A stretch of 64,000 nucleotides of DNA from an uncultured Chitinophaga sp. (GCA_902168205.1 CABHOK010000002.1:682001-746000), one strand, 5' to 3'; shown: positions 34,646-44,022, counted from the stretch's first letter. The notes: generated by a model from the letters alone, not told the origin. Translations and numbers: made by a program.

Positions 34646-35362
34646 TTACTGTGGCTTCGAACCCAGCAGAATCGGATTTACATCAACCAACGTCAGTGTC
34701 TTGATCATATTTTTTGACTCGGTTTTGTATCTAATAAAATGCGATGTTTTTACATGGTTCTCGTACGCAGCCGCGTTAGCATACACTTCCAGAATGCTGA
34801 TATGTGCGGGCTTGTTCTTCTCGGCTACGGCATACATCACCAGCACTCCCGGCTCTTTCTTTAGTCCGGGCAACATCACGTTGTTTGCCAGCTTATGAAA
34901 GCTGTCTATGCTGTTGGCAGCTATTTCCATTTTGGTAAGTCGTATAAAGAGATCTCCGCTGCGAGCCTTTGCTAGTTCGGGTTTGCGGGTATAGAGTATA
35001 GGTTGTGTCTCGATCAACTCAAGGTGCTTTACCATTTGCAGCGTTCCCTGTTTGTATTTTTGAAAATGAGGCGTTGTCAAATGCGCTTTGTATTGCGCTG
35101 AGTCTGCATACGTTTCAAAAAGTGTGACACGTTCCGGATTTTCTTTTTCAGCAACGCCATACAATGTGATCACGCCCGGTTCCTTTTGTATGGAAGCTTC
35201 GATCTCTTCTCTTAAAAAATCATTATAGCGATCGAGTTGTGTACTATCCACTTCGATTATCGCGAGGCGAACCAGTTGTTTCTGAGGTTGAGCCATTGCT
35301 GTACAGGAGGAAAGTAATATAGTAATGAATGTGGATAAAAGAATCAGGCGATCAGTCTTCAT
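34646..35362 (-). CDS. Tandem antibiotic-biosynthesis-monooxygenase (ABM) domain lipoprotein
   Basis: ATG 35362 (MKTDRLILLSTFITILLSSC) is preferred over the upstream in-frame ATGs (35386, 35377, 35365), because it gives a standard lipoprotein signal with Cys after LLSS. Two ABM units follow, each about 95 residues: VRLAIIEVDSTQLDRYNDFL (first), then IRLTKMEIAANSIDSFHKLA (second), each ending in VTLFETYADSAQYKAH or ISILEVYANAAAYENH. ABM folds are ferredoxin-like dimers; some degrade quinones or heme. Here one chain contains both halves, so it could fold as a pseudo-dimer. Envelope localisation is unusual; function unknown. Confidence 0.82.
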   Translation of the reverse strand: MKTDRLILLSTFITILLSSCTAMAQPQKQLVRLAIIEVDSTQLDRYNDFLREEIEASIQKEPGVITLYGVAEKENPERVTLFETYADSAQYKAHLTTPHFQKYKQGTLQMVKHLELIETQPILYTRKPELAKARSGDLFIRLTKMEIAANSIDSFHKLANNVMLPGLKKEPGVLVMYAVAEKNKPAHISILEVYANAAAYENHVKTSHFIRYKTESKNMIKTLTLVDVNPILLGSKPQ

Positions 35363-35408
35363 CATTATCAGGTTCATAACTTTCACTATATTAAAATTTG
35401 TTGCTATG

Positions 35409-37028
35409 CTATCGGTTTGTCACCTTGTCCAGGTATATATAGCGATCGCGATTCTTTTCAACTTCCAGCGTGGTGTTTACATCAATGTTGATGTACTGTA
35501 CTTTTGCTCCCTCGGTCACTGTTGGCCACTTCGGAAGACCGGCTCCATTCGGATTTCCTGTTTTGATGAAGTTCGCGAAATACTCCTGCATCAGGTCGGA
35601 AACTTTATAATCATCCGCAGTCCAGTCGTATACTTTGTTGGTGGCCAGATTACCCATGGCATATTCTATCTCGGCCGAATGTACAGCGCGTTTGGCTGCT
35701 TGTTTTTTAACAGGTGCCGCATTGGTGGAATCTTTTATTATACCTCCCGCGAGTCCTGCAGCAGCGTTTCCTATAGCAGCGGCCATTGGCGGACGCGGAC
35801 GAGCGTATAAATAACGGTAAACAGATTTCCCGGTTTTAGTTTGTACATCAATCAACTTCCAGGTGCTGAAGCCAATAAATTTATCACCGGCAAGATCAGT
35901 AGCTACCTGTTCTACCTCTGCATCTGAATTGGGTTTATATACTTTCAGAAGTTCACTGGCCTGTTCAGGATACGCACGTTGAACAGCTTTGGTATAATTC
36001 TCTATCGTTAATTCCTGTTCGCCCAGCAGTACGCGATAGGTCATCTCTTCCGAGTTCCATCCTGCTAACAACGGTACTTGAGCCTGTTCACCTTTCTCGA
36101 AAATTTCGAGCGGATGTTTAGGAAGGAAGTATCCATCCATCGTGATGATCTGAAACCGGAACGGATTACCTTCGGTGGATGATATCAATAATTTTTCGGC
36201 AGGAATAGAACGAAGTGCTTCAAGCGAATTTGCGCCAATCTTGTTAGCAAACTCCAAACCTGCCTGTTCAGATTTCGCAAGAGGCGTAGAGGGTATGGAT
36301 CCGAGCAGGGAGCCGCTTTCGCCTATAGCTTGTGCGAATAAATTCTTCGAGAGGGGAGAAGCCATTAATGCGCTTACCGAAATTGATCCCGCAGATTCGC
36401 CAGCGATCGTCACGCGTTTCGGGTCACCACCAAAGGCTGCTATATTTTCCTGAACCCATTTCAATGCGGCAACCTGATCCAACATCCCATAATTTCCGGA
36501 AGCATGATGAGGTGACTCCTTTGTTAGTTCCGGATGCGCCATGTGCCCGAATATACCCAACCTGTAATTTACCGTAAGGGAAACAATTCCTTTGGCCGCC
36601 ATACTGGCTCCATCGTATCGTGCTTCCGAGCCATCGCCTGCAACAAAGCCACCACCATAGAAATATACCAGCACCGGTAAATTCTTTTTCTTTGTATCGG
36701 GTGTCCATACATTCAGATATAGACAGTCTTCACTCATGCTGGAAGCACGAAATGCCATGTCTCCAAATACATTCGTCTGCAGAACAGTCGGGCCGAATTG
36801 TTGGGCATCGCGAACGCCTTTCCAATTGGCAACGGGCTGTGGTTCTTTCCATCGGAGTTTACCGACAGGAGGCGCTGCAAATGGAATTCCTTTGAAAGAT
36901 TGTACTCCATTTTCGATGCTTCCCTGTAACTGTCCATTCCTGATTTTTACAACAGGAGAATTTGTCTGTGCGTAGGTTGAAGAAAGCATAAGAAGTAATA
37001 CTATACTAAAGATGAAATATATTCTCAT
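35409..37028 (-). CDS. Type B carboxylesterase/lipase
   Basis: A 539-residue secreted esterase: signal peptide (YFIFSIVLLLMLSSTYAQ), the early signature SEDCLYLNVWTP, oxyanion YFYGGGFVAGDG, nucleophile elbow IAGESAGSISV and a His near the C-terminus (AVHSAEIEYAMGN, catalytic His inferred). A short alanine/lysine-rich insert (IIKDSTNAAPVKKQAAKRA, around residue 435) interrupts the usual end region. It cleaves carboxylic esters; natural substrate unknown. It begins only 22 bp upstream of the ABM gene's stretch on the same strand, so cotranscription is possible. Confidence 0.92.
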   Translation of the reverse strand: MRIYFIFSIVLLLMLSSTYAQTNSPVVKIRNGQLQGSIENGVQSFKGIPFAAPPVGKLRWKEPQPVANWKGVRDAQQFGPTVLQTNVFGDMAFRASSMSEDCLYLNVWTPDTKKKNLPVLVYFYGGGFVAGDGSEARYDGASMAAKGIVSLTVNYRLGIFGHMAHPELTKESPHHASGNYGMLDQVAALKWVQENIAAFGGDPKRVTIAGESAGSISVSALMASPLSKNLFAQAIGESGSLLGSIPSTPLAKSEQAGLEFANKIGANSLEALRSIPAEKLLISSTEGNPFRFQIITMDGYFLPKHPLEIFEKGEQAQVPLLAGWNSEEMTYRVLLGEQELTIENYTKAVQRAYPEQASELLKVYKPNSDAEVEQVATDLAGDKFIGFSTWKLIDVQTKTGKSVYRYLYARPRPPMAAAIGNAAAGLAGGIIKDSTNAAPVKKQAAKRAVHSAEIEYAMGNLATNKVYDWTADDYKVSDLMQEYFANFIKTGNPNGAGLPKWPTVTEGAKVQYINIDVNTTLEVEKNRDRYIYLDKVTNR

Positions 37029-37152
37029 AAGAAATACGAGTTGTATGATCGGATAGATTTATACGAGTTGATCGCTATAGGCGTCATTCATGAAGTTGCC
37101 GTAGCATCATGCTAATGTACAACGTCAGGAGCATTCTTAATAATGGTAATTC

Positions 37153-38457
37153 TCATTTCTCGGACACGAGAGTGCCCACGCGATAAACCGAAGTATGCAC
37201 GAGTTTACCTTCTGCATCGTACTCCTTCCACTCTTTGTTCTTTTTGTCAGATGCGTACTCGCCTTGTTCTTTTACTTTTCCGTTTTCATGGTAGGCGGTA
37301 TATAATCCGTGCTTGCGACTGTTACGATATTCTGTTGTTGATTGCAGCGTGCCGCTTTCATAGTATGTCTTCGCAGGACCGGCCAGCAGATCGAACTTCC
37401 AGGTTTCTTCACGCTGAACTTTACCGGAAGGGTAGTAGCTATAGCGGATGCCACTCAGCTTACCGGCTTCGTAGGTTTCTTTTTGTTTTATAGTTTTTCC
37501 GTTTTCGTAATATATAGTCCAGAGACCATGAGGTTTTTCATTTCTGAATTTTTTCACAGACTGCGTTGCTCCGTTCTCGGCCAGTACCTCTACCGTTGCG
37601 TCTATACCATTGGAGGCAACCTGTTCTTTTACCTTTACTTTTCCGGAAGGATAGTATTCATAGTTGGTACCGATCTTCTTTCCTTCTTTATACTTGAAGC
37701 GATGGCGAATAGAACCATCTTCGAAGTAGCCGATGTTATCACCGTGAAGTTTACCGGCAAGGAAGCTGCCGTCTGTGATTAAGTGTCCATCGCGATCATA
37801 CGTTTTAAACTCACCGTTGCGCGAACCTTCTTTCATGGTTGAAACCGTTTCAAGCTGGCCGTTGGGATAGTAATTTTTATAAAAGCCTGAAAGTATACCT
37901 TCTTTATAGTTGGCTTCTGTTTCTACTTTTCCATCTTCATAAAACGTGCGTGTTATACCGTTGGGCTTTCCGTCTTTATAGCCAATCTCTTTCTTTATTT
38001 TACCGGTGGTATAAAACTCTTTTACCATGCCTTCCGGTTTGCCTTTTACAAAGTAGGTTTCGCTTTTCAGGTTTCCGTTATCAAAATAGTACTGAATGCT
38101 GTCGGCAAGTTTATCGTTCTGATAATAGGCTTTCTGTACAGGTTTACCTTCCTCATTGTATACTTCTACTGTGCCATGACGCAATCCGTTAACGAAATGA
38201 AGTTTACGAGCGAGCTTTCCGTTTTCATGATACTCGGTAAAGAGCCCGGATTTTATACCGTCATCAAAATTACCTTCTACCATCACGTTTCCGTTCTCGT
38301 AATAGCGCAGGTATTTTCCCACGATCTTCTGATCATCTTCTTGGGCAGTGGTATATATTTCCTGTATATGTTTTTTCTGTTGGTCGTAATACGTCTTTAC
38401 TTCTTTCTGGGAAAAGACGTGAAGTGGTATCAATATAAATAGCCAGACGAGTCTCAT
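37153..38457 (-). CDS. YwqK-type MORN-like repeat protein
   Basis: A 434-residue protein: a signal peptide (LVWLFILIPLHVFSQ) then about sixteen repeats of 22-25 residues of the form YYENGKxxxExxYxxGKxxG, for example YYDNGNLKSETYFVKGKPEG-type units. This is the YwqK repeat, often annotated as antitoxin in toxin-antitoxin contexts, yet in Bacteroidota usually a secreted stand-alone protein with no toxin neighbour, as here. I see no partner toxin and treat the antitoxin label as unsupported. The repeats would form an extended beta-sheet surface. Confidence 0.85.
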   Translation of the reverse strand: MRLVWLFILIPLHVFSQKEVKTYYDQQKKHIQEIYTTAQEDDQKIVGKYLRYYENGNVMVEGNFDDGIKSGLFTEYHENGKLARKLHFVNGLRHGTVEVYNEEGKPVQKAYYQNDKLADSIQYYFDNGNLKSETYFVKGKPEGMVKEFYTTGKIKKEIGYKDGKPNGITRTFYEDGKVETEANYKEGILSGFYKNYYPNGQLETVSTMKEGSRNGEFKTYDRDGHLITDGSFLAGKLHGDNIGYFEDGSIRHRFKYKEGKKIGTNYEYYPSGKVKVKEQVASNGIDATVEVLAENGATQSVKKFRNEKPHGLWTIYYENGKTIKQKETYEAGKLSGIRYSYYPSGKVQREETWKFDLLAGPAKTYYESGTLQSTTEYRNSRKHGLYTAYHENGKVKEQGEYASDKKNKEWKEYDAEGKLVHTSVYRVGTLVSEK

Positions 38458-38582
38458 GATCTTACATTATTGAGCACTGAAAAATATGGAATTTAACGTT
38501 CATGCAGGCAGGTTATTTTGTATTCGCGCTGCGATGTAAGAAGGAATGAGAAAATAACGGAAAGGAGTGATTTGTAAAAAGA

Positions 38583-38607
38583 AAAGTCCCGGCTTCCCCG
38601 GGACTTT
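38583..38607 (-). terminator. Terminator after the thiolase gene
   Basis: AAAGTCCCGG (38583-38592) pairs with CCGGGACTTT (38598-38607) around a 5-nt loop; on the minus strand it is followed by a T-rich stretch (TTCTTTTT). It lies right after the thiolase stop. Confidence 0.85.
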
Positions 38608-38610
38608 GTG

Positions 38611-39789
38611 TTACAGATTTTCAATGACAATGGCAGAAGCACCGCCTCCACCGTTACAGATGCCGGCAACTCCAATGCCTGCGTTATTCTGCTTCAGTAC
38701 GTTGAGAAGTGTTGTGGTAATGCGTGCACCCGATGCACCGAGCGGGTGTCCTAATGCAACAGCACCTCCGTTGATATTTACCTTTTCAGGATCGAGTCCT
38801 AACTTGATGTTATTCGCGATAGCAACTGCAGAGAATGCTTCGTTGATCTCGTAGTATGCAATATCTTTCTTATCGATACCGGCATGTTTGATTGCTTTCG
38901 GTATAGCGAGCGATGGGGTGGTGGTGAACCACTTGGGCTCCTGTGCTGCATCGGCAAAGCCCCTGATCCTGGCGAGCGGTTTTATACCAAGCTCCTGTGC
39001 TTTCTCCTTGCTGATTAATAGCAATGCCGAAGCACCATCATTCAACGTTGATGCATTGGCAGCCGTAACAGTTCCTTCTTTTGTAAAGGCAGGTTTAAGA
39101 CCCGGTATCTTTTCGAAATTTACACTTTTATACTCTTCATCTTCAGCAAAGAGTGTTGTATTACCCTTGCGATCTTTTATCTCAACCGGTATAATTTCAT
39201 CTTTAAACTTACCGGCACTCCATGAAGCAGCCGAACGCTTATATGAGTTGATCGCATAGTTGTCCTGATCCTGGCGCGATATATTCATCTCCTTCGCAGT
39301 ATTGTCGGCACAAACTCCCATCGCACAATGATCGTACGCATCGGTGAGACCATCGTGTTGCAAGCCATCAATCAGTTCGCTGTTTCCATATTTATACCCG
39401 TAGCGTGCTTTCATCAGGTAGTAGGGTATATTACTCATGCTCTCGGTGCCACCGGCAACAACAATATCATTTTGCCCTAGCATGATAGACTGTGCTCCGA
39501 GCATGATCGCTTTCATACCGGAAGCACAAACTTTATTTACGAGTGTGCATGGAATTTCAAAACCTAAACCGGCACCGGCAGCAATTTGTGTAGCCGGGGC
39601 TTGTCCTAAACCGGCAGCGATTACATTGCCTATATATAGTTCCTGTATCAGCTTAGGATCGATTCCTGCTTTTTCAACAGCGCCTTTTACAGCGATGGAT
39701 CCTAATGCTGTAGCGCTTAACGATGCCAGGCTCCCTCCGAAACTTCCGATCGGAGTACGCACTGCCGAAATGATATATACTTCTTTCAT
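38611..39789 (-). CDS. Acetyl-CoA acetyltransferase (thiolase)
   Basis: A 392-residue biosynthetic-type thiolase. The acyl-enzyme cysteine is Cys88 in LVNKVCASGMKA, the general base His lies in GGAVALGHPLGASGAR, and the second Cys in AGICNGGGGAS. The start VYIISAVRTPIGSFGG is canonical. It condenses or cleaves acetyl-CoA units in fatty-acid or acetoacetyl-CoA metabolism. It is single, with a terminator behind it; no 3-hydroxyacyl-CoA dehydrogenase is adjacent, unlike fatty-acid oxidation operons. Confidence 0.95.
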   Translation of the reverse strand: MKEVYIISAVRTPIGSFGGSLASLSATALGSIAVKGAVEKAGIDPKLIQELYIGNVIAAGLGQAPATQIAAGAGLGFEIPCTLVNKVCASGMKAIMLGAQSIMLGQNDIVVAGGTESMSNIPYYLMKARYGYKYGNSELIDGLQHDGLTDAYDHCAMGVCADNTAKEMNISRQDQDNYAINSYKRSAASWSAGKFKDEIIPVEIKDRKGNTTLFAEDEEYKSVNFEKIPGLKPAFTKEGTVTAANASTLNDGASALLLISKEKAQELGIKPLARIRGFADAAQEPKWFTTTPSLAIPKAIKHAGIDKKDIAYYEINEAFSAVAIANNIKLGLDPEKVNINGGAVALGHPLGASGARITTTLLNVLKQNNAGIGVAGICNGGGGASAIVIENL

Positions 39790-39877
39790 GGGTTAATGAG
39801 TTAATTAAGTCTTGGTTGTAGTCTGTAGCGGATTGTATGATATAAATGTATATACTAAAGAATAACGATATATATAG

Positions 39878-39906
39878 TCATGGCAGAGAACGTTTCTCTG
39901 CCATGA
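39878..39906 (-). terminator. 13-bp perfect hairpin downstream of the TPR/BatC gene
   Basis: TCATGGCAGAGAA (39878-39890) is the exact inverse of TTCTCTGCCATGA (39894-39906) with a 3-nt loop. It lies just past the stop of the TPR gene on the minus strand, without a clear T-run, so it may be a weak terminator or an mRNA 3' stem. Confidence 0.6.
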
Positions 39907-39920
39907 TGAAAATCTGAATA

Positions 39921-40811
39921 TTACCAGTCAGGTTTCCCTTTGTCTTTGGGTTTTGAAGCTTTGCGTTTGTTCTGTTGCAGGTATTGAATTTCCTGGTTCT
40001 TCATAGCTTCGAGGATCATGCGGGCTTTTTGTTCGCTGATCTTCATCTGTTCTAATTTTTCAGAGAGCTCAGGATTAGGCTTCTTCTTTTCCTGATCTTG
40101 TTTTTGCTCAGGGTTCTGCTGTTCCTTTTGTTGCTGATCTTTCTTTTCCTGCTCTTTCTGTTGTTGTTCCTTTTGCTGCTGTTCTTTTTGTTGTTGCTCT
40201 TTTTGCTGTTGCTCTTTGCTCTTCTGATCTTTATTTTGCTGATCTTTCTTTTCCTGCTCTTTTTGTTGTTGATCTTTCTGCTGCTGATCCTTTTGTTGCT
40301 GATCTTTATTTTGCTGCTGATCCTTCTGCTGGTCTTTCTTCTGTTGATCTTTTTTCTGTTCCTCTTCTTCCTTTTTCTTCTTCTCGTCTAATTTCTTTTT
40401 CAACAGCTCATAATTATAGCGGGCATCCATGTTATCCGGATCTGCCTTGATCGCCTGCTTGAAATTGTTAAGGGCTTGTTCGTTTTTTTGCTTGCGATAG
40501 TTCATGATACCTAACTGCTGCTGTGCCTTCGAGCGTACCGCATTTACTTTACTGCCCGCGAGCGATTCGTAGTTCGTCAGCGCATTGGCGGTATCGTTCA
40601 TCATGAAATACGCATTGGCGAGGTTCAGCTTCAGTTCATCTTCCATTACCTTCATAGAGTCGATGAGGTAATGATACTTTTGAACGGCTGTTTTATAGTC
40701 ACCGGAAGTATAGGCTTCACGCGCCTCCGATTTTGCACGATTGATTTTGCCAATCCGAAACGGGTCGGTAACAAAAGCAACTACAAATAAGGAAACCAAT
40801 ATATACTTCAT
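39921..40811 (-). CDS. batC: BatC-like TPR protein with extreme Q/K-rich tail
   Basis: A 296-residue protein: signal peptide (YILVSLFVVAFVTD), TPR units (YTSGDYKTAVQKYHYLIDSM, ANAYFMMNDTANALTNYESL, NNFKQAIKADPDNMDARYNYELL) and then about 90 residues of Lys-Asp/Glu-Gln repeats (DQQQKDQQQKEQ-type), ending in EKLEQMKISEQKARMILEAM and a short basic tail. This architecture is typical of the Bat aerotolerance operon's BatC. It lies 24 bp downstream of a BatB-like VWA gene on the same strand. The Q/K tract is a nucleotide repeat and could change length by slippage. Confidence 0.86.
   Translation of the reverse strand: MKYILVSLFVVAFVTDPFRIGKINRAKSEAREAYTSGDYKTAVQKYHYLIDSMKVMEDELKLNLANAYFMMNDTANALTNYESLAGSKVNAVRSKAQQQLGIMNYRKQKNEQALNNFKQAIKADPDNMDARYNYELLKKKLDEKKKKEEEEQKKDQQKKDQQKDQQQNKDQQQKDQQQKDQQQKEQEKKDQQNKDQKSKEQQQKEQQQKEQQQKEQQQKEQEKKDQQQKEQQNPEQKQDQEKKKPNPELSEKLEQMKISEQKARMILEAMKNQEIQYLQQNKRKASKPKDKGKPDW
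40085..40360. repeat. Trinucleotide-rich CTTTTGTTGCTG tract inside batC
   Basis: About 280 bp of CTGTTGTTGTTCCTT, TTGCTGATCTTT and similar 9-18-bp units encode the Gln/Lys/Glu tail. The units are imperfect, so slippage would be slow, but length polymorphism among strains is expected. An in-frame leucine-rich ORF on the other strand is only its antisense. Confidence 0.75.
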
Positions 40812-40835
40812 GTCTGCCTGGTTTAAACGTTAAAG

Positions 40836-41810
40836 CTATATTCGTAAGGTTGGTATGTTGATCAGTACATCGAGCAGCAACAATATAGCTGCTGCAGCGA
40901 GAAAGTAAAAATACTTGTTGGCTGTTACATCTACATACCGCGCATCCCGCAGTTCTCCCTCGATCTTGTCGATTGTATTAATTAAGCGGGAAACATCGTT
41001 TTTAGTTTCATTGATCTCAAAATACTGGCCATCGGTTTTACCGGCCAGCGTGCGAAGCGATTTTGAGTTGAGTCGTGTCAGCACAGGTCTGCCGTTCTTA
41101 TCTGTTTTCAATCCTCGACCGGCATATATATTTCCGCCCGACTCGGTACCGACACCTAACGTAAACAATTTGATGTCTTTATTCTCTACCTCGCGCGCAA
41201 CCTCTTCTGTGTCTTCGCCAAAATCTTCGCCATCGCTGATGAGTATAATTACTTTTGATTTGGATTGTGTGGGAGGTCCGGTCTTTTCATCTTCTTCAAG
41301 TTTCTTCAAAGCCATGCGCAGGGGAGGACCGAAGTCTGTACCCGAGCTAGGCACCAGTGACGAGTTCATCGTTTCAATGAACAGGTTCAGCGCGTTCTGA
41401 TCGTACGTCAACGGGCATTGCATAAATGCCTCGGAGCTAAAAATAATAATGCCGATGCGATCGGAGTTGAATGCTGATACAAGACGTTTCATTTCGAATT
41501 TGATCTTCTCCAGTCGCGTAGGTTGAATGTCGAAAGCATCCATGGACTTGGAGAGGTCGATGCAGATCATGATATCCTTACCCACCGACTTCACTTCCTT
41601 CTTCGAGCCACCAAACGATGGCCCGAGCAAAGCGATCATGAATAATGCAAAATATAGGGTGCGGATTCCGAGTTTAATAAATATAGTATAATAAGGCGTG
41701 TTTAAACCTCTGCCAATCTTAACCACCCGTACAATATAGGCTGCATACAATATCGCGAACAGGGCGATAAAGATGATTTCCGTTAGTCCAAAGTCACGAT
41801 ACCAAAGCAC
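40836..41810 (-). CDS. batB: BatB-like VWA-domain membrane protein
   Basis: A 324-residue protein: two N-terminal membrane helices (IIFIALFAILYAAYIV; LYFALFMIALLG), a VWA domain with MIDAS motif DLSKS (MICIDLSKSMDAFD) and Thr in GTDFGPPLRMAL plus Asp in ILISDGEDFGED, and a C-terminal helix (YFYFLAAAAILLLLDVLINI). It matches the BatA/BatB proteins of the Bacteroidota Bat operon. GTG 41810 is the best start. MoxR, DUF58, BatA, BatD and BatE are all missing around it; only BatC follows (24-bp gap). Confidence 0.85.
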   Translation of the reverse strand: MLWYRDFGLTEIIFIALFAILYAAYIVRVVKIGRGLNTPYYTIFIKLGIRTLYFALFMIALLGPSFGGSKKEVKSVGKDIMICIDLSKSMDAFDIQPTRLEKIKFEMKRLVSAFNSDRIGIIIFSSEAFMQCPLTYDQNALNLFIETMNSSLVPSSGTDFGPPLRMALKKLEEDEKTGPPTQSKSKVIILISDGEDFGEDTEEVAREVENKDIKLFTLGVGTESGGNIYAGRGLKTDKNGRPVLTRLNSKSLRTLAGKTDGQYFEINETKNDVSRLINTIDKIEGELRDARYVDVTANKYFYFLAAAAILLLLDVLINIPTLRI

Positions 41811-42030
41811 GTTTTAAGCAATTTACAATCAGCAAGTAACGATTCCTGGCGTGTTTATGCAAGTCATTTTTGCCTGAGGAACGGTGAGCGATCCGGAAAA
41901 ACGATGGTCGATGATTTTCAGCCGGAGCCTCCGGACTTGTTGCGTTTTCTCCTCGCGATGAGTCGTCTCTATGTAAAATTCCGGATGCTCTTGCGGATTT
42001 TTCTAGACCCCGTAAAATCACCCGGCTATC

Positions 42031-42038
42031 TACTTTTG
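42031..42038 (+). promoter_or_regulatory. Candidate -7 box (TACTTTTG) for the T9SS protein gene
   Basis: TACTTTTG lies 24 bp upstream of ATG 42062, a distance consistent with a short leader. No good TTG is at -33 (nearest at 41991), so only half of the promoter is supported. Confidence 0.45.
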
Positions 42039-42061
42039 CATAGGTACTAACATACACCTTT

Positions 42062-43918
42062 ATGCGAAAGATCTGGGTTATTGTGTTATGGCTCGTTTTG
42101 CCTCACTTGGTTTTCTCTCAAACCGGACCCGCAGGCGTAGGCATTCGGGATGGCTCTTCATCGCTGGAACTTTGGATGGATATAGATAAAGGTATCACAA
42201 CCACGAACAATTCAGGTTCGGGGGGCAGTGCGACCGATGTTACCAACTGGACTGATCAATCGGGTAATAACCTGAGCATGACGGGGGCCAGCACGCAGGT
42301 TCCGGAATATATCTCCGGTTTTGTGAACGGGCATGGTGCCATGCAATTTGCGCAATCGAATTTTGAACGACTGAATTTAAGCAGTACTATATCATCGATC
42401 GGTGCTTCGGATAATCGCACGTTTCTGTATGTATTCAAATTTACAGGTAACTTTAACAACTGTGAGATCATGGGTACTGAAACCGGTAAATCGGTTGACT
42501 ATGGAACCTTTTCAGTAACCAACGACAGGTTACGCCTGCGCAACCTGACCAGCAATGTTTTCTCTGCTATAAACTCGGTTACGCAAGATGCCTGGCATGT
42601 AGGCACACTTCGAAAAAACGGGACTGCGGTAAATGCATGGAATGATAACACGAGTATTATCAGCACAACGGGTGATTACCTGGACTGGGCTGTCAGCAAC
42701 AGTTTTGATCTGGGGGCTGCTAATTTCAGTACCCGAAGTTTTCAGGGAGAGATTACAGAACTTATCATCTATAGCACGGCCATTAACAGTGCACAACGAA
42801 TTATACTTAACAATTACCTGGCTGCGAAATACGGTATATCACTTTCTGCATCGGATATATATGATGAAGATAATGCCGGTAGTAATTTTGACTATGAGGT
42901 TGCCGGTATCGGAAGGATAGATGCTTCTAACATTCAGAATGATTCTCAAGGTACGGGTATAGTTCGCATATTGAATGCAACTGATTTAGGTAATGACGAG
43001 TTTTTTATCTGGGGACATGATAATGGTGACTTGAGCACAACGAACACAAGTGATGTGCCATCGGGCGTGCAGGTGCGGCTTACCAGACTATGGCGTGTAA
43101 GTGAGACAAACTCCTCAGGTACGGCAGCCGATGTTGGAAGTATAGATATACGATTCGACCTCTCTTCTCAGGGTACGGTGGTTGCATCTGATCTTCGCTT
43201 GCTTGTAGATACCGACAATGACGGAACCTTTGCGGACGAAACCGGCATTAGCGGAGCGACTTCACTCGGAAGTAATGTCTATGCCTTTACAGGTGTAAGT
43301 GCTATTGACAACAACATGCGCTTTACACTGGGCAGTATCAATAAACTGCAAACACCTTTACCGGTAGAATTGCTATCTTATAATATATACCCGAATGAAA
43401 ATAAAAATCAGATAGCTATTAAATGGACTACTGCTACTGAAATCGAAAATGATTACTTCACGGTTGAGCGTTCTGCTGACGGCCGTATTTTTCAGGAAGT
43501 TGAACGGGTTGATGGTGCTAACACCAGTAATGATCGCCATTCCTATAGTATAACAGATGAAGCTCCACTTGCCGGATTGTCTTACTATAGGTTGAAGCAA
43601 ACAGATCTGGATGGTAATTATAAATATCTTGGCGTTCGATCGATCGAGCTTGAGAGGGCAGATGAGGTTGTCGTGTCTCCAAATCCGTTGAAGAACTCAA
43701 ATTTAAATATACTGGTAAATTCTTCCAGTGACAGTCCGTTGGAGATGAGAGTTACTAGCTTGTCTGGCGAAGAATTATACTCAGGACGATACACGGCTGA
43801 TGCGATACAAGGAAATCATCTGACGATTAATCTTCCTTCCGGGATGGGGGCAGGTGTATATATTGTGCAGGTGTTTTTGAATGACCGGGTCTATTGTAGT
43901 AAGGTCTTTGTTGAGTAG
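42062..43918 (+). CDS. LamG-like secreted protein with T9SS sorting domain
   Basis: A 618-residue cargo of the type IX secretion system. After the signal peptide (residues 1-19, cleavage near VFSQ) comes a concanavalin/LamG-like domain (about 25-265; LELWMDIDKG, then GEITELIIYSTAINSAQRIILNNYLAAKYG), a beta region with calcium-loop-like DTDNDGTF, a fibronectin-like unit (KWTTATEIENDYFTVERSADG, read in part), and the C-terminal type A sorting domain (VVSPNPLKNSNLNI to GAGVYIVQVF). The C-terminal domain is removed on export and the body anchored to the surface or released. Function likely adhesive. Confidence 0.9.
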   Translation: MRKIWVIVLWLVLPHLVFSQTGPAGVGIRDGSSSLELWMDIDKGITTTNNSGSGGSATDVTNWTDQSGNNLSMTGASTQVPEYISGFVNGHGAMQFAQSNFERLNLSSTISSIGASDNRTFLYVFKFTGNFNNCEIMGTETGKSVDYGTFSVTNDRLRLRNLTSNVFSAINSVTQDAWHVGTLRKNGTAVNAWNDNTSIISTTGDYLDWAVSNSFDLGAANFSTRSFQGEITELIIYSTAINSAQRIILNNYLAAKYGISLSASDIYDEDNAGSNFDYEVAGIGRIDASNIQNDSQGTGIVRILNATDLGNDEFFIWGHDNGDLSTTNTSDVPSGVQVRLTRLWRVSETNSSGTAADVGSIDIRFDLSSQGTVVASDLRLLVDTDNDGTFADETGISGATSLGSNVYAFTGVSAIDNNMRFTLGSINKLQTPLPVELLSYNIYPNENKNQIAIKWTTATEIENDYFTVERSADGRIFQEVERVDGANTSNDRHSYSITDEAPLAGLSYYRLKQTDLDGNYKYLGVRSIELERADEVVVSPNPLKNSNLNILVNSSSDSPLEMRVTSLSGEELYSGRYTADAIQGNHLTINLPSGMGAGVYIVQVFLNDRVYCSKVFVE

Positions 43919-43970
43919 ACTAGTACCCGTTTTGTGTTTCGGGCTTGTGTTATTACAGGTTATTTGTTTG

Positions 43971-44022
43971 AACAGTCTGTAGACTGCTGATAGGGGGCAC
44001 AAGCCGTAAGACTTGCGCCAGT
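43971..44022. repeat. REP-like element, two adjacent hairpins, copy 1
   Basis: The palindrome CAGTCTGTAGACTG (43973-43986) is followed, 12 bp later, by GCACAAGCCGTAAGACTTGC, in which CAAGCC/GACTTG form a weaker hairpin. The order and spacing match the second copy at 45087-45142. Confidence 0.75.

Noticed and set aside
37153-38457. Toxin-antitoxin system
   Set aside because: The repeat protein carries the YwqK type repeats that are often named antitoxin, but no toxin-like gene is beside it and it has a signal peptide.
40098-40391. 97-aa leucine/phenylalanine-rich open frame on the + strand
   Set aside because: It is the exact antisense of the Gln/Lys repeat tail of BatC; the hydrophobic composition follows from complementing CTT/TTG units, with no start context.
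41794-42057. 87-aa open frame on the minus strand upstream of the VWA gene
   Set aside because: No family features, mixed composition, and it overlaps the VWA start; the region contains a promoter for the opposite gene instead.
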